Shown here piece after piece: positions 19,810 through 28,499 of a stretch of 64,000 bases of DNA. The translations under genes were made by a program, and so were the position numbers. The first letter of the stretch is position 1; each line of letters opens with the position of its first letter. This stretch comes from Methanosarcina sp. ERenArc_MAG2 (GTDB lineage: Archaea > Halobacteriota > Methanosarcinia > Methanosarcinales > Methanosarcinaceae): assembly GCA_023955635.1 (NCBI GenBank), contig JAMXHR010000017.1, forward strand, positions 434,001-498,000, in the 5' to 3' direction. Below the pieces are notes generated by a model. It did no database searches and had not been told where the DNA came from. It saw only the letters and a list, made by a program, of their open reading frames with translations.

Positions 19810-20112
19810 GACTCAGTACCAAAATCCAGTGATGAACGTAAAATTAAAAATCACTAGTACTGCGATTCCGAAGTATATTCACAAAACTTGACTTTCTAAT
19901 AGATTCACCGATCACGAATTTTTCATTAAATAAGGAATTTATTTTGGAATCGAAGCACTAGATTTTGTAATTGGTTACAATCCTTGTGATTTTACTTCTA
20001 GGTTGAAGCCTTTAGATATCGAATGTTAATTTTGATTGGAGGCTGAATTCTTCTTACGAATTCAGATTTTCAATCAAGAAATGCAAAAATCACTAGATTT
20101 TGGACCAGAGTC
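19810..20112. mobile_element. 199-base miniature element, copy 1, with nested insertion
   Basis: Ends are inverted repeats starting GACTCAGTACCAAAATCCAG and, from the other side, GACTCTGGTCCAAAATCTAG. Exact 8-base target duplications CACAAAAA lie at 19802-19809 and 20113-20120. It matches the uninterrupted copy at 32057-32255 on the other strand once the nested 100-base element and its 4-base duplication are removed: 303 minus 104 equals 199. Confidence 0.9.
19858..19957. mobile_element. 100-base miniature element, copy 2, nested
   Basis: Flanked by CTAG at 19854-19857 and 19958-19961. The corresponding empty site in the copy at 32 kb reads CTAA. YTAR targets are known for IS5-subgroup elements, and an IS5-type remnant lies 2 kb away. 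Confidence 0.88.
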
Positions 20113-20135
20113 CACAAAAAGCAGAAAATATTTTA

Positions 20136-20183
20136 GAGCTGATCCAAAACTCAACAATAACTGATTGCAAGTATGCGCCGACA
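20136..20183 (+). repeat. Direct repeat bracketing catalase, right copy
   Basis: Partner of 17341-17385: GAGCTGATCCAAAACTCAAC at the start and TATGCGCCGACA at the end. Confidence 0.65.
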
Positions 20184-20235
20184 TACAAGGCTTTAAACAC
20201 TTGGACTCTGTTATTTTACTAGCAAAATCGAATCT

Positions 20236-20303
20236 TCGTGGCTTAGCGGCATAGCGGCTGATTCGTAATCAGCAGGTCGAGGGTTCAAGTTCCTCCGGCG
20301 GCT
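20236..20303 (+). repeat. Partial tRNA-Thr copy (putative attR)
   Basis: 68 bases identical to tRNA-Thr positions 5-72 except two changes (one in the D loop, one in the T stem). The first four acceptor bases are replaced, so the 5' acceptor strand no longer pairs properly. It is best read as the far attachment site of the island, not a working tRNA. Confidence 0.8.
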
Positions 20304-20692
20304 ATCGTTTATTCTCCACATTGCAGACATAGATTCTCTCCTGCTGTCAGGTATTGATATAACCTCTTCGTTACTCAAAAGTTATTCCCTTTAATTAATT
20401 TAGACCGTTATCTTTTTTTCGGAATAAAAGAGAAATTTGTCTATTAATATAAAAAGTCAAGTATTACTATATCTGCGATGATTCATATACTGATTAGACG
20501 AGTGGGTCGTATTAAACCTGTAAGGAAATAAGAAAATATAATATTCAGACAGGTTCTAAGAGCCTTCCGAAAAGTCAATAATGGCATGTTGTAATAGTTA
20601 CAGTAGGTCACAACACTTTTCGAATAGGTTTTAGGTGACTGTAATTAAAAATCTAAAGCCATGTATAATTCTGGTTTAAGGAGAATTAGAGT
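20304..20692. other. 390-base gap after the island end
   Basis: No gene or RNA recognised; an AT-rich upstream region for the flavin reductase. Confidence 0.4.
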
Positions 20693-21762
20693 TTGGATAA
20701 ACAATATGATATTACAATCATCGGTGCCGGTCCTGCTGGCAGTATAAGTGCATATAACCTTGCTAAGCACTTTAAAGTGCTTATTGTAGAAGCACATGGT
20801 TTACCACGCAATAAATCCTGTTCTGGAATCCTGATAAAAAAGTCAGTAGATATACTTGAGAAATATTTTGATAATATCCCTGATGATGTCAAATGCACTC
20901 CCTACGAAACTAATGGAATTACTATTGTTGATGAATATATGGTGCCACAAGACTTTCCAGATAAAGGTTTAAACATTTTAAGAGATAAATTTGATTATTG
21001 GCTAGTACAAAATGCAATTAAGGCAGGAGCAGATCTTATAGATAATTCAAGGGTTGTAAAATTGGATGAGAATGAAAATGGAGTTACATTAACAATAAAA
21101 GGCAATAATGTCTACAAAATTAACTCTAAAATTGTAATTGCATGTGACGGAGTCAGCGGAACTTCAAGGATAATGACAAATACACCAAAGCAAAATAAGT
21201 TGGTCACATATCAAAAATACTACAATGCAAGGGCTTCTATTGATAGATCAAAGTTTTATGCTTATATTTCAAAGGATTTCTCAGAATATGATTCATGGAT
21301 AAACACCAAAAATAACCATATTGTTGTAGGTACGATAGCGAAAACATTGACTAAATCAAAATATTTTCACAACCAATTTATTTCGTATCTAAAAAAAGAA
21401 ATTAATTTTGAAATAATCAAAGAAATCAAAGATGAAGCCTGGTATATACCATTAGTTATACCTGATTTTCCTATAGTTTTAAGAAATAGAAGAGTTTTTT
21501 TGCAGGTGAAGTTGCGGGACTTTTAAATCCATTCGGTGAAGGTATTTCAATAGCATTGATAAGTGGACTTTGCTTATCAAATGCATGTATAAAACAAAAG
21601 TCGTTAGAGTTAACCGATTGTGCAGAAATCGAACTGAGTTATAATAGTAGTCTATCAAATGAGATAGAGTACATGAAAAGACAGTGGAAATTTATAAAAT
21701 GTTTTTATTCTTATTTTTGGAATAATGTAATGCAAAATTTTGGTGGGAGCAGTGAAGCATGA
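20693..21762 (+). CDS. FAD-dependent oxidoreductase, geranylgeranyl-reductase family, one frameshift
   Basis: Begins at TTG 20693 with AAGGAG nine bases upstream. The N-terminal Rossmann motif is DITIIGAGPAGSISAYNLAK, then CSGILIKKSV and VIACDGVSGTSR, typical of the GGR/digeranylgeranylglycerophospholipid reductase group that saturates isoprenoids. After a T run at 21495-21501 one base is missing; restoring it gives FFAGEVAGLLNPFGEGISIA, the second FAD motif of the family. Joined length is 356 residues. Codon use is AT-rich relative to the housekeeping genes, and it adjoins the island, so it may be acquired. The substrate is unknown. Confidence 0.82.
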
Positions 21763-21854
21763 CAACCAATTATAAATGGGATGTGTAAAAGTAATGTGTG
21801 GTTGGGTGTTGTAAATAGTAAAGCGTAGTGATGACGTCAAATGATTTAAAGTCC

Positions 21855-22019
21855 TTCCTCACAGATGGGTGGTAGAACGTACATTTGGATAGCTGGGGAG
21901 CTATCGACGTTTGAGTAAAGATTACGAAGGATTGACAGAATCAAGTCAAGCCTTCATCTATGCTGCTATGATCCGTATGATGAGTAAACGACTGGCTAAA
22001 ATCAAACCTTTAGGCTAAT
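21855..22019 (+). pseudogene. C-terminal remnant of an IS5-family transposase
   Basis: About 54 codons read VLPHRWVVERTFG, then a TAG where Trp is expected, then LGSYRRLSKDYEGL and FIYAAMIRMMSKRLA to the stop. WVVERTFGWL and the following block are the C-terminal catalytic-Glu region of IS5-type transposases. Nothing upstream continues it, so it is a truncated relic. Confidence 0.8.
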
Positions 22020-22134
22020 GAGAACGAATTTTAAGACAAGCTCTTAGAGATGGGGCACTTTCTGTTCGGAATACAGATACAGGAAAACAGAGCTTATAAT
22101 CCTATTTTTATATCACCAGCCTAAATAGTAACTT

Positions 22135-24058
22135 ATGCCACCAGAAAGCAAGAATCCCGATCCCTTCAAGCAACTTAAATGGAGTGATCTCCAGGATTGG
22201 GCTGGAGGGAAGGCCACTGCAAAGGGGATCAAGTACCAGGAAGAGGAACGGGTAAAAGAGATTAAACGCACCTCTGAAGGCAGCCTGGTCGCCCTGGTAG
22301 AGGGGACAACAGAGTATTTCACAGAAGTTTCCCTGGAAAACGGAAAACTGAGTTCGATCTGCACCTGCCCTGTTGGGCATAACTGCAAACATGGAGTTGC
22401 AGCTGTACTTGAATATCTCGAACGCATAGAGCAGGGGAAGAAGTTCCGGTTATTGCCGAGGAAAACCCGCTTATTGCAAGAGCCAGACGAGGACACGCAG
22501 GAGCTGAAATTTCCGAGGCCTATGAGGCCGAGGAATCTTCACGGACTCTCCGCGAGTATCTGGAACAAATTGAAAAATCGGAATTAATCGAGATATTGAT
22601 AACATTTGCAAAAAAAGATACTATGCTTGGCAGGTACCTGAGAGCCCGGCAGAACCTTGCATCAGAAAACCCGGAAGAAATTATTGTGGGCCTCTATTCC
22701 GAACTGGACGAGCTTTGGAGGGAAACAGGGGGCTATGACTTCTGGAGTTCTGAAGGCGAGGATGTGCCTGATTTTTCAGATGTGCAGGTCAGGCTGGAAA
22801 GCCTGCTTGATTCAGGTCACCCTGACGAACTGCTTGATATCGGAAAAGAGCTCATGGACAGGTATGATGGAATTGCGGAATATGACGAAGAAGGGGAAAT
22901 AGGAACAAAAATATCCAGCTGCATGGACGTGGTGTTCAGAGCTTTATCTCAATCTTCTCTTCCTGCACATGAGAAAATGCTTTATGCACTTGAAATTGAG
23001 CTAAAAGACAATTACAACATTCTTAATGAACATCTTTTCTGGAAAGAAGATTTTACTCCGGAAGAGTGGATGCTATTTGCAGAAGCTCTCAAATTCCGGT
23101 TGAAGGATACTGAAAAAGTAAAAAATCTCCTGTACGACTCATCCTGGGAGCGGGATTATGTTGTTGACAGGCTTATCGGCGCCCTGAAAAAAGCCGGGCT
23201 TTCTGAAGAGGTTATTCCAATCTGTGAACTCGAAGCCGAAAGAACAGGCAATTATCTAAGGCTTGTCAGAGAACTGCTCAATTCCGGGCAGAAAGAGAAA
23301 GCAGAAAAATGGATTTACAGAGGAATCAAGGAAAGCAGAGAAGATAAGCCTGGTCCTGCCTACGAGCTCCTGCAGATCCTTCTTGAAATTAAAGAAAACG
23401 AAGGAAACTGGCTTTTTGTAGCTGCCCTCGAAACAGAAAATTTTTTCAAGTTTCCCCATCTGACCAGCTATATTGGAATGGGGAAAGCAGCCCGAAAAAT
23501 CGGGAGATGGCAGGAGATCCGGGAAGCTGCCCTCCAGTACCTGAGAAACGGAGAACTTCCAGCCAGTAAGGCCAAAATTACGGAAGAAACTTCAATCTTT
23601 CCTGGTATTCTTCCGAAAACGGGGCTGCTGAAAGTCGACTCACTAAGAAAAATTAAACCTCCTGTTCTCGATTTGTTGATACAAATAGCTATTCAAGAAA
23701 ATGATGCTGAAGAGGTAGTCCGCTGGTATGAGGAGCTTAAAAAAAGCAAAGGTGAAGCCGAAAGATCTCGGAATTCCGTCTCAGAAAACGAAATTGCAAA
23801 TGCAGTAAAGAGCAAATATCCCGAAATTGCGATTGAGCTCTGGAAAAAGCTTGCAGAAGACCTGATCTCCGAAACAAAAGTAAGCTCATATGAAGCCGCA
23901 TCAGTATATCTCCGGAAAATAAAGCAGACGCTGGAAGCAATTGAAAAAAAGAAGAGTGGGAAGCTTATCTCAGGGAGCTAAGGGAAGTCAACAGGCGCAA
24001 AAGGAAGCTGCTTCAAATCCTGGATATGCTGAGGGAAGACCGGATAATCAGCGAATAG
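22135..24058 (+). CDS. SWIM zinc-finger protein, two frameshifts
   Basis: About 641 residues after joining. The N-terminal SWIM motif is CTCPVGHNCKHGVAAVL (CxCx4-5CxH), a zinc module for DNA or protein binding. The rest is a long helical, acidic, repeat-like region (LREYLEQIEKSELIEILITF and TPR-like helices), with a basic tail. Shifts fall near 22436-22442 and at the A run 23944-23950; each is repaired by one added base. The stop is TAG, followed by an in-frame TAA ten codons on; since Methanosarcina can read TAG as pyrrolysine, a short extension is conceivable. The function is unknown. Confidence 0.8.
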
Positions 24059-24115
24059 AAAGAGAACAAAAGGAAGTGTAGCAGGTAAAGCGGGGTTGTG
24101 AAATGGGTAAGAACA

Positions 24116-24133
24116 TATTTATATATAATATAT
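24116..24133 (+). promoter_or_regulatory. TATA-like box of ferredoxin gene
   Basis: TATTTATATATAATATAT, 130 bases before the start, implying a leader of about 100 bases. Confidence 0.4.
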
Positions 24134-24263
24134 CCTAAATAAAAATAGATTAAGATTAACTCGGATCCTGAATCCTGGATATGCTTCAAAAATACTTCTC
24201 TAAATAAGTATAGGAAAGTATAGAAAAAAATAGGGAAAAAACTAAATAAAGGAGCTATAAAAT

Positions 24264-24443
24264 ATGCCAGCAAAAGTCAACAAAGAAGAATGTACAGCCT
24301 GTGGAACCTGTGTGGAAGAATGCCCTGTAGAAGCAATCATTATTGATGAGGACAAAGGTTGTGCAGTTGTAGATGAAGAAGAATGTGTGGACTGTGGAGC
24401 CTGTGAAGAAGCTTGCCCCATACAGGCTATAAAGGTTGAATAA
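24264..24443 (+). CDS. 2[4Fe-4S] ferredoxin
   Basis: 59-residue ferredoxin with two CxxCxxCxxxCP clusters: CTACGTCVEECP and CVDCGACEEACP. It carries electrons between cytosolic redox enzymes. The ATG at 24264 has AAAGGAG upstream. It is a near paralogue of the ferredoxin at 58414 (same length and layout, differing mainly in the linker and first cluster region). It stands alone, with its own promoter-like sequence. Confidence 0.95.
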   Translation: MPAKVNKEECTACGTCVEECPVEAIIIDEDKGCAVVDEEECVDCGACEEACPIQAIKVE

Positions 24444-24544
24444 CCTGAAAGAACCGGAATTGTATATCCAAAGTTCATTTTGTGAACAAAACTCGAAATA
24501 TTCAGAAGAATGGGGAAAAGGTTGATCGGGTCAAGAAGAGTCTT

Positions 24545-25021
24545 TCAGCGTTTAAAAGCAGCTCCCCATTCCGATTTTCTATTTTGTCCAAATCGTCTGT
24601 TTGCTCCGCTTGAAGATGGAATAACTCTTGTTTCATACCCCATTTCCTTTAGAATCGGTTCGTATTTCCCTGATTTTTTACCATTAAAAATAACCAGTTT
24701 CAGATTCGGAGCTATCTCTTTCAATATTGAAAATTGATTTACCTCTTCGTCTTTTATCTTTGTATCCTCGCTTCCTTTTCTTTTTCCGGCTTTAAAGACA
24801 TCCCAGAGTCCTATTCCATTCTGCTTCAGGGTCTCAAGCCTGTTTTCATAACTCATGCTCTGAATATCTTCTCTTATGATACTGCCTAGCAGCCTCCAGA
24901 AGTCGTTGCCTGGGTGCCCGTAGTACTGATGTTTCCTGATAGAGACATCGCCCGGAAGGGATCCCAGGATCAGGATCTCTGTGTTTTCATCAACGACTGC
25001 TGGGAAACCTTGCTTTTTCAT
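24545..25021 (-). CDS. Hypoxanthine/uracil-DNA glycosylase-like (UDG family 6 type)
   Basis: 158 residues of the Mug/UDG fold. The motif-1 block ILILGSLPGDVSIRKHQYYG and the following HPGNDFWRLLG match the hypoxanthine-DNA glycosylase group (UDG family 6), first described in Methanosarcina. LVIFNGKKSG is the central strand, and IPSSSGANRRFG lies at the motif-2 position. It would excise deaminated adenine (hypoxanthine) from DNA. The TAA follows the last helix of the fold, so it is near full length. It lies next to, and on the same strand as, the Msr regulators, with no obvious functional link. Confidence 0.82.
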   Translation of the reverse strand: MKKQGFPAVVDENTEILILGSLPGDVSIRKHQYYGHPGNDFWRLLGSIIREDIQSMSYENRLETLKQNGIGLWDVFKAGKRKGSEDTKIKDEEVNQFSILKEIAPNLKLVIFNGKKSGKYEPILKEMGYETRVIPSSSGANRRFGQNRKSEWGAAFKR

Positions 25022-25072
25022 TCTTAAAGGAAGCTGAAACTTAAGGTTATTTAAGCTTTGGGAACAAAAAGG

Positions 25073-25863
25073 TTAAATCAGAGTTACCTGTTCCGACATA
25101 TCTCTGTAATAGTTGAAAAGTTCCTGTCCCCAGGAAAGGGCAGTTTTCTCAAAGCTCACCATTTCATGGTTATAATATCTTCCTTCTTTTGAAATCATGG
25201 ATAAGGAAATGAAACGATCGGTAACAATGCTGGAAGCAAGCTCTATTTTATGATCACAGACAAAGAGGCGTGTGTTCTCCATATTTATGAACTCTTCTAC
25301 CTCTTTCCTGTAATCGGAAATCAGCTTTTCATATATTGGCTTTTCCAGAACAAGAGATACTTCGATCCCTCTTTTTGCAAGGTCCAGATAAAGGCCAGGA
25401 TACCCTGGGCGGAAAAATGAAGAAACTTCCATAACTGTCCCGGACCTGTAAAGCGGGTCCATAATTTCAGGAGGGTAATCGAAGATATGGGTCCTGTCAG
25501 GCACAAGCTCCTTACAGCTGCCAAGCTCTCCGATACGGTCCAGCAGATGAGGAGGAAGAGTCCGCAAATTCTGCCTTGCCCAGTAATCGTGGTTCTCATT
25601 AAAGATCTGAAATGTAGATAGAAGAAGCTCCATTTTGGGGACAATAAGCTTTCCTTTTACCGAGAGTTCATAATTATCTCCATTTTGCACCAGCAGTCCG
25701 TCCTTGAACAGGATGCGGATCTGGGCCATAATAGGACTGGAGCTGACTTCAAGTCCTGTTTTTATTTCCTCAATTGTTTTTGGCCCATCCTTCAGGAGTA
25801 GAAGCAAATTTTTCCTTTTGTCCGAAAAAAAATTGTATCTATTAACTGCAGTTCCATACTCAT
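25073..25863 (-). CDS. Msr-type methanogen regulator (wHTH plus FilR1/DUF1724), one frameshift
   Basis: Joined from ATG 25863 (GGAGGTT upstream) the protein is 263 residues. The first 15 residues (MSMELQLIDTIFFSDKRKN) are in another frame across an A run at 25825-25832 that has lost one base. Then come an ArsR-like winged helix (KTIEEIKTGLEVSSSPIMAQ) and the FilR1 (DUF1724) domain with VSSFFRPGYPGLY, RLFVCDHKIELASSI and a C-terminal WGQELFNYYRDMSE. This layout is that of the methanogen-specific regulators (Msr) that control mtaCB isozymes in Methanosarcina. It lies divergent to mtaCB, one of a tandem pair. Confidence 0.85.
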
Positions 25864-25961
25864 TCGATTTAACCTCCGGAAAGGGATTCTGGAGTTATAT
25901 CTGGAATTTGGTTGGGTATCTCACTCGAAAAATCAAATTTTCACAAAGCGTGCCTTATATC

Positions 25962-26819
25962 TCAGTGCAGGCTGAGCAACAATGATTCTGAAAAAGCTCC
26001 GTTTTCGGTTGTACAGACAAGATCATCAATACATTTTTCGCTTTCTATCTGCCAGGATCTTGATTTATAGAACTCGAAAAGCTCCCTTGCCCAATTTATA
26101 GCCTCAGGTTCGGAACAGGACATATAGTCGTGATAGAACCTTCCATTACTATCAAAGAGAGAAATTATCATTCCAAGGTCTGATACGATAAGTTCAGCCA
26201 ACTTGACCCCGTCATTGCAGATAAAAAGTTCGGTATTCTGCAACTTGGTAATTTTCCTTATTTTCCTTTCATAGTTATGAAGGGTCTTTTCGAGTACCGA
26301 CTCAGTGAAAATAAGGGTAACGTCTGATTCCAGCCTTCCGAGTTTTGAGTAAAGGGGAAGGAATTCAGGCCTGTAGAAGGATGAGAATACCATAAGATAA
26401 CGTGAAGACGAGAAAAAATTCAGAAGTTCCATACTTGGTTCAAAAATCTGGCTTGGGTCGGCTTTAACCAGCTTGCAGTCCTTCAGATCCCCTATTCTGT
26501 CGAGAAGATACTGGGGAATTCCACTGAGGTCGTGTTCGATCCAGTAATTATCTCGTTCGAGCAAAGTCAGAACGTTGACAAGGGATTGAGCTTTTTTAAA
26601 TACCTGACCTCCCATATCTGTCAATTCGTAGCTTCCATTTTTTTGAATGACCAGGTCACTGTCTGTAAGTCTTTTGATCTGTGGCAAGATAGCCGTGGGA
26701 GAAACATCAAGGAAGGTTTTAATTTCTTCCATTGTTCTTGGTTTCTCTCCCAACAGTAAAAGGAGGTCTCTTCTTTTCTGGGAACGAAATACGATATCTG
26801 TTAACTCAGGTTGCGTTCA
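25962..26819 (-). CDS. Msr-type methanogen regulator, second copy, start unclear
   Basis: Same architecture as its neighbour: winged helix (RTMEEIKTFLDVSPTAILPQ), then FilR1 with MVFSSFYRPEFLPLYSKL, TELFICNDGVKLAELIV and WARELFEFYKSRSW. A TTG at 26753 would start inside the first helix, which is too late. The frame is open back to about 26819 (reading QPELTDIVFRSQKRRDLLLL), but no ATG, GTG or TTG opens it; a ribosome-site-like GGAG lies at about 26825-26830 with a TTG in another frame. A base error near 26815 is likely. The proteins share the fold but are clearly diverged. It is the nearer of the two to mtaCB. Confidence 0.83.
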
Positions 26820-27003
26820 AATCACTCCTATCGCGTTTTTCTGTAAATATAGGATATCTGAATCATTAACACTAAAAGTCCGCATAAAGGCGAATGAAAA
26901 TTTGAGTTCCGGTCTGGTCCTGTACGACCTGAATAGGAGGAAAAGTTTGTGCCATATGTTAGGGATAATCGATATGCTCATTTATATAAAAGAATTTGGA
27001 TGA

Positions 27004-27712
27004 ATAATTTCAAACGTAAGGGAATCTAGACAACAGAATATTAAGATTTTGGAAAAAATATTGTATTTCAATAAAAACGATATCATTGGCCAGAGTTTAG
27101 AGTTGTCGGCACTTTAGTTATGTAAATAAATAGGATAAGTAAAATTAAAAGAGTACAGTACGAACATTGAAATTTTTGACAGGCTTTATCATAATAACCT
27201 CACTATTCAAAAAGAAGTTCGATGTTTCAAAGATACGCAGTTTAAAAAGAGTTGATGTATTTTTATCTAATTTGTCTCAAAAATTTAAAGCTTATTTATC
27301 TGGGAAATGGGAGTAAAAAATTTCCGGGCAGAAAATAGCGTAATCGACTCAAAATTTCAGACCCCTTATTGCTATGTAAAAACCAGAAAAAAATTCCCGT
27401 CGGTTATGGTATATGTGATGATTTCCCTAATTATGCTGTGTAAGCGTATCAGTTTTAGATACGCAAATCAATAAAAAAGGAAAAGTTCCGGTGAACAGGA
27501 GAGATTTTTTTCGCGGATATATACCAAGGAAAGTCCGGAGATCGAATCCGATAAATACGGATGCTTTGCGGTCTTTCCACGGCTGAATTCCGCCGAAAGA
27601 AAAAGCTTCACGGAGGTAAAGCCGGAACCTCACGATGCCGAAGATGTCCGGAACTGCAGATCCGGAACGGTGACGGCCTTTTTGCCAAAAACTAAAACGG
27701 AGGTTTATAAAT
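27004..27712 (+). promoter_or_regulatory. Long mtaCB upstream region with structured leader
   Basis: About 700 non-coding bases precede mtaC. The last 180 hold several potential hairpins: ATCCG/CGGAT near 27547-27564, CGGC/GCCG near 27580-27596, and TCCGGA/TCCGGA near 27646-27664. GGAGGT lies at 27699-27704 before the ATG. An AT-rich stretch near 27280-27300 could be the TATA region. Long leaders that influence expression are known for mtaCB in Methanosarcina. Confidence 0.5.
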
Positions 27713-28489
27713 ATGTTGGACTTTACAGAGGCAAGTCTGAAAAAAGTATTAACCAGGTACAATGTGGCTCTGGAAAAGGCGATGACGCCTGAAGATGCCG
27801 CAGAAGAGATCTATCCTAAAGACGAATTAATTTACCCGATTGCAAAAGCTATCTTCGAAGGAGAAGAAGATGACGTAATTGAGGGTCTCCAGGCAGCAAT
27901 GGATGCAGGCAAGGACCCGATTAGCCTTATCGACGATGCCCTCATGGTCGGTATGGGTGTTGTCACAAAACTCTACGACGAAGGTGTCATTTTCCTGCCG
28001 AACGTCATGATGTCTGCTGATGCTATGCTGAACGGTATCGAGTTCTGTAAGGAAAACTCCGAAACTGCCCATGAAACCAAAGGAACCGTTGTCTGTCACG
28101 TTGCAGAAGGCGACGTCCATGACATTGGAAAGAACATCGTTACAGCTCTTCTCAGGGCAAACGGTTACGATGTAGTTGACCTTGGAAGGGACGTCCCTGT
28201 AGACGAAGTTATTGCAGCAGTTATTGCAAACAAGCCTCTCATGGTCACAGGTACTGCACTCATGACCACCACCATGTATGCATTCAAGGAAGTTAACGAC
28301 AAACTTCTTGAAAAGGGAATAAAGATTCCATTCGCATGCGGTGGCGGCGCAGTTAACCAGGACTTCGTATCTCAGTATGCACTCGGTGTGTATGGTGAAG
28401 AAGCCGCTGATGCCCCCAAGATTGCTGACGCAATCATTGCAGGTACCACAGATATCGTAGCATTAAGAGAGAAATTCCACAAGCACTGA
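27713..28489 (+). CDS. mtaC: Methanol-specific corrinoid protein MtaC
   Basis: 258 residues. It carries the methyl group between MtaB and MtaA (coenzyme M methylation) in methanol catabolism. The N-terminal helical cap (residues 1-90) has the KAMTPEDAAEEIYPKDELIYP block. The B12-binding domain has the DxHxxG motif in EGDVHDIGKNIV, which supplies the lower-axial His to cobalt, with VTGTALMTTTMYAF and the glycine-rich IPFACGGGAVNQDF binding the nucleotide tail. Strong GGAGGT ribosome site. It ends 10 bases before mtaB, so they form an operon. Confidence 0.98.
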   Translation: MLDFTEASLKKVLTRYNVALEKAMTPEDAAEEIYPKDELIYPIAKAIFEGEEDDVIEGLQAAMDAGKDPISLIDDALMVGMGVVTKLYDEGVIFLPNVMMSADAMLNGIEFCKENSETAHETKGTVVCHVAEGDVHDIGKNIVTALLRANGYDVVDLGRDVPVDEVIAAVIANKPLMVTGTALMTTTMYAFKEVNDKLLEKGIKIPFACGGGAVNQDFVSQYALGVYGEEAADAPKIADAIIAGTTDIVALREKFHKH

Positions 28490-28499
28490 GGTGAATGAA

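Larger units (their letters stand above)
9555..20303. mobile_element. Genomic island in tRNA-Thr, about 10.7 kb
   Basis: The DNA between the intact tRNA-Thr gene and its partial duplicate differs from the flanks. It carries a metallo-hydrolase, TetR/aldo-keto reductase pair, two transposases, an exported catalase and several miniature elements, and is visibly AT-richer. The tRNA's 3' end faces inward, as expected for site-specific integration. I find no tyrosine or serine integrase inside, and the end repeats differ at two bases, so it looks old or dependent on a helper. Confidence 0.65.

Noticed and set aside
20232..20303. A second tRNA-Thr gene
   Set aside because: The T arm and anticodon arm fold, but the acceptor 5' strand is ATCTTCG and cannot pair properly with CGGCGGC; better explained as an attachment-site duplicate.
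21855..22019. Pyrrolysine (TAG) read-through in the IS5 remnant
   Set aside because: The codon stands where Trp (TGG) is conserved and the gene lacks its N-terminus; ordinary decay explains it.
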